NCBI RefSeq assembly: GCF_003014755.1
Contig: NZ_PYAW01000001.1
Location: forward strand, 1,178,001 to 1,242,000
Reading direction: 5' to 3'
DNA: 64,000 nucleotides
Source of the DNA: Chitinophaga niastensis
GTDB taxonomy: Bacteria > Bacteroidota > Bacteroidia > Chitinophagales > Chitinophagaceae
Each line of letters begins with the position of its first letter. Position 1 is the stretch's first letter. A program made the position numbers and the translations under genes. Positions 17,532-25,941 of the stretch are shown piece by piece. The notes under the pieces are model-generated. The model was not told where the DNA came from. It was given only the letters and a program-made list of their open reading frames with translations, and did not search any database.

Positions 17532-18755
17532 ATGATCTGGCAATTTGCTTCCCGTTACTTCATGGCTAAAAAATCTACCAATGCTATTAATATTATAGCC
17601 TGGGTAAGCGTGGCGGCCATTGCTGTTGGAGTTGGGGCACTGATTGTGATCCTGAGTGTGTTCAATGGTTTCGAAGGATTGGTTAAATCTCTTTACTCTT
17701 CCTTTTACCCGGCCATTAAAATAGCCGCCACCAACGGGAAAACGATCCTGCTTACGCCGGCTCAATTGCAACAGATCACCGCTGTACCGGGTGTAGCCCA
17801 TTTTTCAGAAGTAATAGAAGAGAAGGCGGTGCTTCGCTACGGTGACGAGCCTACGATTGCCGTTTTAAAGGGCGTGGACAGCAATTATAATTACGTAACT
17901 GATGTAAAAAACAAGATCGTACGGGGCCGGTTTGATATAGGCGATGAAGTAGCCTATCGGGCAGTATTGGGCCTGGAGCTGGAGGGCGCACTGGGTGTGG
18001 ATGTGGTACATAGCCTGGCACCTGTTACCGTATACGTACCACGCAGAAAAGTGAATGCTTTTGTTACACCGGAAGATGCCCTGAACAATGGGGTACTTTA
18101 TCCTGCAGGTACTTTTGCTATTCAGCAGGAGTTTAACAGTAAATACGTTATTACCAACATTGAGTTTTTGCGTAAGCTGCTGGAGCTTGGGGATAATGAG
18201 ATGTCGGCGCTGGAAATAGGCATACGGCCAGGGGCAAACGAAAATGAGTTAAAAGTGAAACTGCAACAGTTGCTGGGCGCGGGTTATAAGGTCCAAACCC
18301 GGTATGAGCAGAACCAATCACTTTATGCCATTATGCAAACGGAGAAATGGGCGGTGTATGTAATACTCAGTTTCATTATGATAATAGCTGCTTTCAATAT
18401 GATAGGGTCTTTATATATGCTGGTCATAGAGAAGCAAAAAGATATTACCATACTTAAAGCCATGGGCGCGCGGAAATCATTGATCATGCGTATTTTTTTG
18501 GCAGAAGGGTTAATTATTGCGGGAATAGGGACCTTGCTGGGTTTTACGCTGGGCATCGCATTTTGTTTGTTACAACAGCGTTTCGGGATTATTAAACTGG
18601 AGGGGACTTCATTTCTCGTAGATGCGTACCCGGTAAGTATGCATCCGGAAGATTTTGTGCTGGTGTTTGTAACAATTATGGTGATAGGGTTGCTGGCCAG
18701 CCTGTATCCTGCCAGAAGAGCGGCAATAGAAGCGATTGCCCTGACAGCAACATGA
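17532..18755 (+). CDS. Lipoprotein-releasing ABC permease (LolC/LolE-like)
   Basis: 407 residues. One N-terminal membrane span (INIIAWVSVAAIAVGVGALIVILSVF), a large periplasmic domain to about 270, then three C-terminal spans of the FtsX domain (WAVYVILSFIMIIAAFNMIGSLYM, IFLAEGLIIAGIGTLLGFTLG and the end). The conserved FtsX pattern EKQKDITILKAMGA is present. LolCDE extracts lipoproteins from the inner membrane for transfer to the outer membrane. No lolD ATPase gene is adjacent, so it must use one encoded elsewhere. Assignment to C or E cannot be made. Confidence 0.85.
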   Translation: MIWQFASRYFMAKKSTNAINIIAWVSVAAIAVGVGALIVILSVFNGFEGLVKSLYSSFYPAIKIAATNGKTILLTPAQLQQITAVPGVAHFSEVIEEKAVLRYGDEPTIAVLKGVDSNYNYVTDVKNKIVRGRFDIGDEVAYRAVLGLELEGALGVDVVHSLAPVTVYVPRRKVNAFVTPEDALNNGVLYPAGTFAIQQEFNSKYVITNIEFLRKLLELGDNEMSALEIGIRPGANENELKVKLQQLLGAGYKVQTRYEQNQSLYAIMQTEKWAVYVILSFIMIIAAFNMIGSLYMLVIEKQKDITILKAMGARKSLIMRIFLAEGLIIAGIGTLLGFTLGIAFCLLQQRFGIIKLEGTSFLVDAYPVSMHPEDFVLVFVTIMVIGLLASLYPARRAAIEAIALTAT

Positions 18756-18863
18756 GCAATAGCTGTTAGCTTTTAGTATTTAGCTATTAGTGTAATAAAA
18801 GAGGGTTCACATATATCCTATGCGAACCCTCTTTTATTATACTAATAGCTAAAAGCTAATTGC
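18756..18863. repeat. TAGCTTTTAG-family inverted repeat with terminator core, copy 1
   Basis: Between the convergent permease and transketolase genes. The core is a long stem (TAGCTATTAGTGTAATAAAAGAGGGTTC against its near-complement ending CTAATAGCTA) around a 15-base loop. Outer parts carry further iterations (AGCAATAGCTGTTAGCTTTTAG against CTAAAAGCTAATTGCT). The T-rich flanks allow termination both ways. Relatives are at 21772-21797 and 38296-38366. Confidence 0.85.
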
Positions 18864-19700
18864 TTAATAATCTCCCAGTGTTTCAGGTAACTGTGCCAAT
18901 GCTTTAGCCAGTTGCTCATCGCTTGGGGCTATACCATGCCATTCGTGGTGACCTTCCATGAAGTCAACACCCTGGCCCATTACAGTTTTCATCATGATGG
19001 CGATAGGTTTGCCCTGACCGGTAAGGCCTTTGGCTTTTTCGAGTGTTGCAACTAATGCATCCATATCATTGCCATCAGTGTGGAGTACCAGCCATCCGAA
19101 AACTTCGAATTTAGCAGCTACATCGCCCAGGCCGGCTACATCATCCGTAGTACCATCAATCTGTTGGCCGTTGAGATCCACAGTAATGATCAGGTTATCT
19201 ACTTTATGGTGTGGTGCAAACATGATGGCTTCCCAGTTCTGGCCTTCTTCCAGTTCTCCGTCACCATGCAGGGTATACACCAGGTTTTTATCGTTATTCA
19301 GTTTTTTAGCGAGTGCTGCGCCTATTGCTACGCTCATCCCCTGGCCGAGTGAACCGGAGGCAACACGAACACCAGGCAGGTGCTCATGAGTGGTTGGATG
19401 GCCTTGCAGGCGGGAGTTCAGTTTACGGAAAGTACTCAATTCCGGTACCGGAAAATATCCGGAACGGGCCAGCGCGCTATAAAATACCGGAGAAATATGG
19501 CCGTTGGACAGGAAGAACAGGTCCTGATTTTTACCATCCATATCAAACGGTGCCGGTTTGTGATCCATTACTTTAAAATACAGTGCAGTAAAGAAATCCG
19601 CGCAACCTAAAGAGCCGCCCGGATGTCCGCTTTGAACGCCGTGTACCATCCTTACAATATCCCTTCTGATCTGGGTAGCAATATCTTTGAGCTGTGGCAT
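18864..19700 (-). CDS. Transketolase, N-terminal (TPP-binding) subunit
   Basis: About 278 residues. The start at 19700 (MPQLKDIATQIRRDIVRMVHG) matches the family; the longer frame upstream adds 40 unlikely residues. Thiamine pyrophosphate site: SGHPGGSLGCAD, GSLGQGMSVAIGAALA and the GDGELEEGQNWEA...ITVDLNGQ motif. It corresponds to the N-terminal half of transketolase, encoded as a separate subunit as in archaea and many bacteria. The C-terminal (pyrimidine-binding) half, usually the next gene, is absent from both sides here. Acts in the pentose phosphate pathway with its partner. Confidence 0.9.
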   Translation of the reverse strand: MPQLKDIATQIRRDIVRMVHGVQSGHPGGSLGCADFFTALYFKVMDHKPAPFDMDGKNQDLFFLSNGHISPVFYSALARSGYFPVPELSTFRKLNSRLQGHPTTHEHLPGVRVASGSLGQGMSVAIGAALAKKLNNDKNLVYTLHGDGELEEGQNWEAIMFAPHHKVDNLIITVDLNGQQIDGTTDDVAGLGDVAAKFEVFGWLVLHTDGNDMDALVATLEKAKGLTGQGKPIAIMMKTVMGQGVDFMEGHHEWHGIAPSDEQLAKALAQLPETLGDY

Positions 19701-19836
19701 GATAGTTGTTTGATTTTGTGCCGCAAAACTAATAGAATTTCGTAGAATTTGTGGCTTTGAATGTTTTTTTTGCGATCTCAAATTATCAATAATCTTGGTT
19801 TTTTTTATGTTTCGATTCACATTTCATTGAAATTAA

Positions 19837-19844
19837 TATCTTTG
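19837..19844 (+). promoter_or_regulatory. -7 box for the WecA-like gene
   Basis: TATCTTTG matches TAnnTTTG and is 18 bases before the ATG at 19863, giving a very short leader. No good -33 is visible. Confidence 0.4.
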
Positions 19845-19862
19845 CACAATTAAGCCCCACTA

Positions 19863-21005
19863 ATGGAGAATGTATTAATTGCTACCGTCCTAAGTTTTGT
19901 AGTTACCTATTTTTCCATTCCAATACTTATCAGAGTGGCGGAATTAAAACACTTATACGACGAACCGGACGAACGAAAAACGCATAAACAACGTGTACCA
20001 ACGTTGGGTGGAATCGGATTTTTCTCCGGATTCATCATCGCTGCCGCCATCTGTGTTCCTGCCATGGCCAATTCGCCGTTCCAATACATGATGGCTGCCT
20101 TCTTTATCATTTTTATGGTGGGCATGAAAGATGATATCGTAGGTCTGTCTCCGTTAAAAAAATTAATTGGTCAACTAGCTGCCTCTTTTGCTATTATCTA
20201 TCTCGGCAACCTCCAGATAACAAGCATGTACGGTTTCATGGGAATCTATGCATTGTCTCCTAATATCAGCCTGATGCTGACGTACTTCACCTTCGTTGTG
20301 GTTATTAATGCCTTTAACCTGATTGATGGAGTGGATGGTCATGCCGGTAGTATAGGGTTACTGGTAAGTGCTGTACTGGGTGCTTATTTCCTGCATGTAG
20401 GGGAAATTACTTATGCTGTGCTGGGCTTTGCACTGGCAGGCGGACTAGCTAGTTTCTTAATTTATAACATCTCTCCTGCCCGTATTTTTATGGGAGATAC
20501 AGGATCTTTACTGATAGGATTGGTGAATGCGGTGCTGGTACTGAAATTTATTGATGTGGCTGGAAATCCTGCCGGGAAAATGCCTATCGGGGCCACCCCA
20601 GCAGTAGCTTTTGCCATTCTGATTGTACCACTGTTTGATACATTGCGCGTATTTGCCGTACGCATGTTACAAGGCAGGTCTCCTTTTTCAGCAGACAGGA
20701 ATCACATCCATCACTACCTGCTGGATCTTAAATTGAATCACAAACAAACTACGCTGGTGTCTGTAGCGATTAATGCCATCTATATTCTGGGAGCATTTCT
20801 GTTACAGGGACTAGGTGCCACCTGGTTATTAATAGGAGTATTTGGTTCAGCTACCTTTTTTACAGGAATGTTGTACCTGGCACGCAGAAAAAAGCTGACT
20901 GCCAAACCTGTTGTTGCTCCAGCTATTGTGCAGCCTGCTGTAGCTACAGCAGAAGCTACCAAGATTTTACGTGTTACAACAGAGGGTGTATTGCAGGATA
21001 AATAA
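19863..21005 (+). CDS. Undecaprenyl-phosphate N-acetylhexosamine-1-phosphate transferase (WecA/TagO family)
   Basis: 380 residues, about ten membrane spans. Family motifs: DEPDERKTHKQRVPTLGG near the N-terminus, the acidic KDDIVGLSP loop, NAFNLIDGVDG, IFMGDTGSL and the His-rich DRNHIHHYLLD loop. The enzyme moves a sugar-1-phosphate, usually GlcNAc-1-P, from UDP-sugar to undecaprenyl phosphate, the first step in O-antigen, capsule or related polymers. WecA-type is favoured over MraY by the SADRNHIHHYL loop. Sugar specificity is not readable. It is a single gene here, with no polysaccharide cluster around it. Confidence 0.9.
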   Translation: MENVLIATVLSFVVTYFSIPILIRVAELKHLYDEPDERKTHKQRVPTLGGIGFFSGFIIAAAICVPAMANSPFQYMMAAFFIIFMVGMKDDIVGLSPLKKLIGQLAASFAIIYLGNLQITSMYGFMGIYALSPNISLMLTYFTFVVVINAFNLIDGVDGHAGSIGLLVSAVLGAYFLHVGEITYAVLGFALAGGLASFLIYNISPARIFMGDTGSLLIGLVNAVLVLKFIDVAGNPAGKMPIGATPAVAFAILIVPLFDTLRVFAVRMLQGRSPFSADRNHIHHYLLDLKLNHKQTTLVSVAINAIYILGAFLLQGLGATWLLIGVFGSATFFTGMLYLARRKKLTAKPVVAPAIVQPAVATAEATKILRVTTEGVLQDK

Positions 21006-21072
21006 TTTTTGAACATACTACCTGTTTTGTCTTATCAACCGCTTTTTCTCCTTCCATATTTGAGCGCGTTTC

Positions 21073-21103
21073 TTTGATGATTAAAAGAAAACCTGTAGGT
21101 TTG
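21073..21103 (+). promoter_or_regulatory. frr promoter, full -33/-7 match
   Basis: TTTG (21073-21076), a 19-base spacer and TAGGTTTG (21096-21103) match the Bacteroidota consensus exactly. The start of transcription would be near 21110, leaving a leader of about 16 bases. Confidence 0.75.
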
Positions 21104-21125
21104 CACGCACTTAACTATTTATGTT

Positions 21126-21689
21126 ATGCAAGATGATCTAACGCTTATCATTGATGAAGCAGCGGACTCGATGAAGAAAGCAATCGGGCACCTGGAAACG
21201 GAACTGACTAAAGTTAGGGCTGGAAAAGCCAATCCGCAAATACTGGATGGCATTTACGTAGACTATTACGGCGCGCCAACTGCATTGAACCAGGTAGCTA
21301 ACGTGAGTGTTGCTGATGCCCGCACCCTGACGGTACAACCCTGGGAAAAGAACATGCTGCAACCTATTGAAAGGGCTATCATAGCAGCTAATATCGGTAT
21401 CAACCCTCAGAATGATGGGGTGATTATCCGTTTATTCCTGCCGCCATTAACCGAAGAACGCAGGAAAGAATTTGTGAAAAGGGTGAATAATGAAGGTGAA
21501 CAGGCAAAGGTCGCCATCAGAAATATTCGCCGTGATGGTATTGAAGGGGTTAAGAAGTTACAGAAAGACGGCCTGAGTGAAGACACTGCAAAGGATGCCG
21601 AAGCAGAAATCCAACAAACGACCGACAAGTATATTGTGTTGGTAGATAAACATTGCGAAGCGAAGGAAAAAGAGATCATGGCGATTTAA
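21126..21689 (+). CDS. frr: Ribosome recycling factor
   Basis: 187 residues, standard length. The conserved three-helix-bundle signatures are clear: MKKAIGHLETELTKVRAGKANP, VQPWEKNMLQPIERAI, GVIIRLFLPPLTEERRKEFVKR, and AEAEIQQTTDKYIVLVDKHCEAKEKEIM. With EF-G it splits the post-termination ribosome. It has its own promoter and a strong terminator; pyrH, its usual neighbour, is not here. Confidence 0.96.
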   Translation: MQDDLTLIIDEAADSMKKAIGHLETELTKVRAGKANPQILDGIYVDYYGAPTALNQVANVSVADARTLTVQPWEKNMLQPIERAIIAANIGINPQNDGVIIRLFLPPLTEERRKEFVKRVNNEGEQAKVAIRNIRRDGIEGVKKLQKDGLSEDTAKDAEAEIQQTTDKYIVLVDKHCEAKEKEIMAI

Positions 21690-21718
21690 GCAACTATTGA
21701 TCTTTAGTATAAAATTTT

Positions 21719-21771
21719 GAAAGCGGAGATATCAGCAGGTTTAGGTCTGCTGATATCTCCGCTTTCTTTTT
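21719..21771 (+). terminator. frr terminator
   Basis: Perfect 20-base arms (GAAAGCGGAGATATCAGCAG and complement) with an 8-base loop, then TTTTT. A TAGCTAAAAGCTAACGGCTAACAGCTG stretch of the TAGC repeat family follows at 21771-21797 and runs into the end of the convergent EamA gene. Confidence 0.92.
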
Positions 21772-21780
21772 AGCTAAAAG

Positions 21781-22668
21781 CTAACGGCTAACAGCTGGTT
21801 TGTTGGCTCTGTTTACAAGATATACCCCAAATAAGATGAGCCCCATGCACAATACCTGTACCCAGGTAATAGGCTCTTTGGCTACGAGGCCCCAGCCTAT
21901 AGCTACTAACGGTAACGCATATGCCACCATAGAGGCCATCATGGATCCTGCACGTTTGATTAGCAGGAAAAATAATACTGCCGCTACACCAGTGCCCATT
22001 ACTCCCAGTACAACACCGGCTGAAAGTGAACGCCATGGCGCATTGGGCTGTGTGAATGGAGGAAAGAAATTACTGAACAACAGCACAGGAAAGGTAAATA
22101 TTGCGCAAAAAAACATGGCAATGGATCCCAGATGGAGGGAGCCAAAGTCTTTCAGCTTATGATGCACCATACTGATATTTACACCATAACTCACGGTGGC
22201 CAATATCACCAGCAGGCCATAATGCCAATGCGTATTAGTATTGATACCTTTGGAGGTAAATAAGAAAACCACCCCCAACAACCCTACGAATATACCTGTG
22301 AGTTGTGCTTTTTTAAAAGGACTTTTAAATAATACAATGCCTGCCAATAGCGCCATCAATGGCGTTAGTGCATTTAAAATGCCTGCCAGTGAGCTGTCTA
22401 TCTCGGTTTCGGCCAGGCAAAACAGAAAAGCGGGGATACCATTCCCCAGGATTCCCGACAGTATAATAAGCGGAATTTTGTTTGGAGGTGTTTGCCGGAT
22501 CGCTTTCGGAAAAAAGGGAAACAGCGCAATACCTGCTGCTACTAATCGTAAGCTGGCAACCTGATATGGAGTGAATGATTCCAGTCCTATTTTCATCAGT
22601 ATAAAGGAGCTGCCCCAGGTAAGCGACAATAACAGAAAAACTCCCCAGTGAGTGAAACGTTGGTTCAT
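21781..22668 (-). CDS. EamA-family (DMT) transporter
   Basis: 295 residues with about ten hydrophobic spans in two EamA halves: the first opens FLLLSLTWGSSFILMKIGLESFTPYQVASLRL, the second contains LLVILATVSYGVNISMV and ends GLILFGVYLVNRA. The family exports small metabolites or amino acids across the inner membrane; substrate unknown. Its last codons (encoding AVSR and stop) lie within a copy of the TAGC-type intergenic repeat, so the repeat supplies the protein's end. Confidence 0.87.
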   Translation of the reverse strand: MNQRFTHWGVFLLLSLTWGSSFILMKIGLESFTPYQVASLRLVAAGIALFPFFPKAIRQTPPNKIPLIILSGILGNGIPAFLFCLAETEIDSSLAGILNALTPLMALLAGIVLFKSPFKKAQLTGIFVGLLGVVFLFTSKGINTNTHWHYGLLVILATVSYGVNISMVHHKLKDFGSLHLGSIAMFFCAIFTFPVLLFSNFFPPFTQPNAPWRSLSAGVVLGVMGTGVAAVLFFLLIKRAGSMMASMVAYALPLVAIGWGLVAKEPITWVQVLCMGLILFGVYLVNRANKPAVSR

Positions 22669-22786
22669 AAAGACATTTTGAAGCTACAAAGGTGCAGGTA
22701 TATGGATATTCCAACAAAATATAAATCGTGTTATTGCAACAGTTCTGAGTTGATTTTGTTAAATTTATTTATAAGAATGCAAATAC

Positions 22787-23533
22787 ATGAGCAAGATCAA
22801 GTTGTCAACTATCAGCACCACCGCACCAAAAAAATTGGATAAAGAAAAAATAAAGGCGGAAACCGGGGATATTCTGGTTGAACTGGATGAGCTGCAGAAT
22901 CTATTATACGCACAGCATAAATACAGTGTGTTGCTGGTGGTGCAAGGTATGGATGCCAGTGGCAAAGACGGTGTTATCAAAAACGTTACCGGTACCCTGA
23001 ACCCACAAGGCTGTTTGGTACATTCTTTTAAAACCCCTACATCCGAAGAAACAGATCATGATTTTTTATGGCGTGTGCATCTGCATGCTCCCGGCAAAGG
23101 AATAATACAGGTATTTAACCGTTCGCACTATGAAGATATTTTAATTCAGCGGGTACACAATTGGATCGATGATAAGACTGCCTATAAACGCATGGAAGCT
23201 ATCAATGATTTCGAGAAGCTACTATCCGTGCATAATAACACGCAGATCATCAAATGTTATCTGCACGTATCACAGGAGGCACAGCAACAACGGCTGACAG
23301 AGCGTACCGAAGATCCGCGCAAGATGTGGAAGTATAATGAGAATGATTTAGCAGAAGCTAAGCTATGGGATAAATATATGGATGCTTACGAAGATGCGAT
23401 CAACCATTGTAATTATGTTCCGTGGCTTATTGTGCCGGCAGATCATAACTGGTACAAAGAATATGTGATTGCACTAACGTTAAGGGATACACTGAAATCG
23501 CTGAAGATGAAATACCCCCGGTTAAAGAAATAA
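22787..23533 (+). CDS. Polyphosphate kinase 2 family protein
   Basis: 248 residues, one PPK2 domain. Walker A is VVQGMDASGKDGVIKNV, the Walker B-like element is VFNRSHYEDILIQRV, and the lid contains Arg-rich RTEDPRKMWKYNENDL. PPK2 enzymes use polyphosphate to phosphorylate nucleotides (ADP, GDP or AMP by class). The single-domain length fits class I or III, and class cannot be decided by eye. A lone gene, next to mscL. Confidence 0.9.
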   Translation: MSKIKLSTISTTAPKKLDKEKIKAETGDILVELDELQNLLYAQHKYSVLLVVQGMDASGKDGVIKNVTGTLNPQGCLVHSFKTPTSEETDHDFLWRVHLHAPGKGIIQVFNRSHYEDILIQRVHNWIDDKTAYKRMEAINDFEKLLSVHNNTQIIKCYLHVSQEAQQQRLTERTEDPRKMWKYNENDLAEAKLWDKYMDAYEDAINHCNYVPWLIVPADHNWYKEYVIALTLRDTLKSLKMKYPRLKK

Positions 23534-23568
23534 TGCATTAATAATTAATCTCTTCAGTGATTATACGC

Positions 23569-23576
23569 TACTTTTG
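23569..23576 (+). promoter_or_regulatory. -7 box before mscL
   Basis: TACTTTTG matches TAnnTTTG, 33 bases before the mscL ATG. Confidence 0.4.
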
Positions 23577-23608
23577 TACACTTATTTTAACCAATAAAAC
23601 CTTGCATT

Positions 23609-24034
23609 ATGTCGTTCATTAAAGAGTTTAAAGAATTTGCCATGAAAGGCAATGTAATGGATCTTGCTGTGGGTGTGATCATTGGAGCTGCATTTGGTAA
23701 GATTGTTACATCGCTGGTAGACAATTTATTGATGCCTATTGTAAGTATTTTTTTGCGTGGTGCTAACTTCACCGACAAGTTCCTGTATCTGGATTCCAGT
23801 AAAGGGACAGACTTTAAAACGCTGGATGCAGCAAAGAAAGCAGGTGCCAATGTATTTGCGTATGGTGCCTTCATCCAAAGCGTGATTGATTTTCTGATCA
23901 TTGCTTTTTGTATTTTCTTGTTGGTGAAGTTCATGAATAGACTTACTGATAAAAAAGCCCCTGCTCCTGCAGCACCTACAGCACAGGAAACATTACTCAT
24001 GGAAATCCGTGACGAATTAAGAAAGTCAAAATAA
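23609..24034 (+). CDS. mscL: Large-conductance mechanosensitive channel
   Basis: 141 residues, typical length. The N-terminal helix FIKEFKEFAMKGNVMDLAVGVIIGAAFGKIV leads into TM1. The periplasmic loop contains GANFTDKFLYLDSS, TM2 is FIQSVIDFLIIAFCIFLLVKFMNRL, and the C-terminal helix includes TLLMEIRDELRK. It is a pentameric emergency valve opening under membrane tension on osmotic downshock. A hairpin follows the stop. Confidence 0.95.
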   Translation: MSFIKEFKEFAMKGNVMDLAVGVIIGAAFGKIVTSLVDNLLMPIVSIFLRGANFTDKFLYLDSSKGTDFKTLDAAKKAGANVFAYGAFIQSVIDFLIIAFCIFLLVKFMNRLTDKKAPAPAAPTAQETLLMEIRDELRKSK

Positions 24035-24053
24035 TTCTCTGCTATACACCCTC

Positions 24054-24087
24054 ATTCAGATTTCTTCTTATAAGAGGAGATCTGAAT
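24054..24087. terminator. Hairpin after mscL
   Basis: ATTCAGAT pairs with ATCTGAAT outside, and CTTCTT with AAGAGG inside, a stem of about 14 pairs with one small bulge. There is no strong T-run, so termination is likely but imperfect. Confidence 0.5.
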
Positions 24088-24119
24088 GTTATGTATCCTA
24101 ATCTTTAAAAAATAAATTG

Positions 24120-25064
24120 ATGAAAAAATTCACTTTATCCATTGCCTGTTGCTTATTATGCTTTATGGCAACGCACGCACAAACCGACTGGATGAAGACT
24201 TCACGCGAAGAAGCAAGCAAAAAAATAAAAAAAGATGATAACGACACCATTCCAAAATTGTGGAGAAAAGGTTTGAATCTGAACATCAATATCAATCAGG
24301 GATCACTGAGCAACTGGGCTGCAGGGGGTGATAATTTCTCTCTCTCGTTCGGTTCCAACGTATATGCGTGGGCGTTCTATAAAAAAGGGCGGCATTCCTG
24401 GGATAACGTGGCGGACCTGGCATACGGATATATCAATACTACGAGTTTGGGTGGACGGAAAAGTGATGACCGCATAGACCTTACCTCAAAGTACGGTTAT
24501 GAGATTTGTAAGAACTGGTATGCAAGCGGGTTAGTGAACCTGCGTACCCAATTTACAGACGGTTTTCTATATCCGGCTGATACCACTCCTCAGTTATCAT
24601 CCAAATTTTTTGCGCCGGCTTATGTGTTGATTTCTCCGGGGTTTGATTATAAACCTGATAATTCCTTTTCCCTGTTCCTTTCTCCGGCCACTACCCGTTT
24701 GTTATTTGTGATGGATAATTATTTGTCTTCACAGAGCGCTTATGGCGTAGATAGCGGTAAACATTTCAAATATGAATTAGGCGCTTATCTCTCCGCTAAT
24801 TATCTTAAAACAATTGGAAAGAACGTCACATACAAAGGCAGGCTGGATCTCTTTTCAAATTATTTGGACCATCCGGGAAACATTGCTGTTTTCATGACCA
24901 ACGCGTTGGAACTGAAGGTAAACAAATGGATTTCCGCCTTACTCACCGTTGATATGATATATGACGATAAAGTAAAAGTATTTGAAAACAAGACTACTGG
25001 CGTAAAAGGTCCCCGGTTACAGCTCAAGCAGGTAATAGGGGTCGGATTTACGGCTAAGTTCTGA
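24120..25064 (+). CDS. DUF3078-type outer-membrane protein
   Basis: About 314 residues. The ATG at 24120 is chosen; a TTG one codon upstream is less likely. A signal peptide (MKKFTLSIACCLLCFMATHAQ) is followed by WKKGLNLNININQGSLSNWAAGGDNFSLSF-type sequence, a hallmark of DUF3078 proteins in Bacteroidota. Alternating strands run to a C-terminal aromatic end (GVGFTAKF) as expected for a beta-barrel inserted by BamA. Function unknown. A separate gene between mscL and scpA. Confidence 0.82.
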   Translation: MKKFTLSIACCLLCFMATHAQTDWMKTSREEASKKIKKDDNDTIPKLWRKGLNLNININQGSLSNWAAGGDNFSLSFGSNVYAWAFYKKGRHSWDNVADLAYGYINTTSLGGRKSDDRIDLTSKYGYEICKNWYASGLVNLRTQFTDGFLYPADTTPQLSSKFFAPAYVLISPGFDYKPDNSFSLFLSPATTRLLFVMDNYLSSQSAYGVDSGKHFKYELGAYLSANYLKTIGKNVTYKGRLDLFSNYLDHPGNIAVFMTNALELKVNKWISALLTVDMIYDDKVKVFENKTTGVKGPRLQLKQVIGVGFTAKF

Positions 25065-25080
25065 TTAGCCGGAATTTTGT

Positions 25081-25088
25081 TATTTTTG
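25081..25088 (+). promoter_or_regulatory. -7 box inside the apparent scpA 5' end
   Basis: TATTTTTG matches TAnnTTTG. Transcription would begin near 25094, after the ATG at 25093, so that ATG is unlikely to be used. This supports the GTG at 25147 as the scpA start. Confidence 0.45.
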
Positions 25089-25146
25089 ATAGATGGCGCT
25101 GCTGTTTTATGCAGCAGTGTCGTATTGGGAATCTAAAAAATACGAC

Positions 25147-25941
25147 GTGAGCGAACAAGCACCTATCTATAAGATCAAATTACCGCAATTTGAAGGTCCT
25201 TTTGACCTGTTGCTGTTCTTCATTGAACGTGATGAGCTGGATATTTATAATATTCCCATTAATACGCTGACGCAGGATTTCCTGGCTTATATCCATCATA
25301 TTGAAACGCTGAATATTGAGCTGGCTAGTGAGTTTATTCTCTTTGTATCCACACTCATGCGTATTAAAGCCAAAATGCTGTTGCCGCGCAAGGAGGTAGA
25401 CGAGCAGGGAAATGAAATAGATCCGCGTATGGAGCTGATTGATAAGATCCTTGAATATAAGCGCTACAAACTGGCTGCGGCTGAGCTGGCCGAACTGGAA
25501 GCGGATCGTATGTTGCAGATCAAGCGCGGTAACATCGCCAAAGAACTGGCAGAGATCGGTGAAGTAACCAGTGAAGGCACTGAAGTGCAAACCCTCACGC
25601 TCTTTAAGCTCACCAAAACTTTTGAAAAGGTGATGCAGCGCATGAAAGAGCGAGATAATAAGCCCCAGCACGTGGTATATAAGTACGATTATACCATGGA
25701 AGGTTCCAGGATGTATATGGAAGAATTGGCCAGGGCAGAAAGAACGTTATCTTTCGAAAAGATATTTGATCATTGTAAAGACCGTGTGCATGCCATTTTC
25801 CTGTTCCTCAGTATGCTGGAACTGGTGCAGATGAAGCATATGGGCATTATGGTGGGAGAAGGCAGAAATAATTTTATCATTGAATATATTGATCCTTCCG
25901 AAAGGGAGGAAGAACCAGCAGGAACCTTAATAGATGGCTGA
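25147..25941 (+). CDS. scpA: Segregation and condensation protein A
   Basis: 264 residues from GTG 25147 (VSEQAPIYKIKLPQFEGPFDLLLFFIE), which is where the family normally begins; an ATG at 25093 would add 18 unusual residues upstream. ScpA is the kleisin bridging the SMC dimer and ScpB in chromosome condensation. The N-terminal helical domain (FEGPFDLLLFFIERDELDIYNIPI) and C-terminal winged helix (FEKIFDHCKDRVHAIFLFLSMLELVQMKH) are both clear. scpB is not adjacent. The gene's last 8 bases overlap the next gene's start. Confidence 0.9.
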   Translation: MSEQAPIYKIKLPQFEGPFDLLLFFIERDELDIYNIPINTLTQDFLAYIHHIETLNIELASEFILFVSTLMRIKAKMLLPRKEVDEQGNEIDPRMELIDKILEYKRYKLAAAELAELEADRMLQIKRGNIAKELAEIGEVTSEGTEVQTLTLFKLTKTFEKVMQRMKERDNKPQHVVYKYDYTMEGSRMYMEELARAERTLSFEKIFDHCKDRVHAIFLFLSMLELVQMKHMGIMVGEGRNNFIIEYIDPSEREEEPAGTLIDG

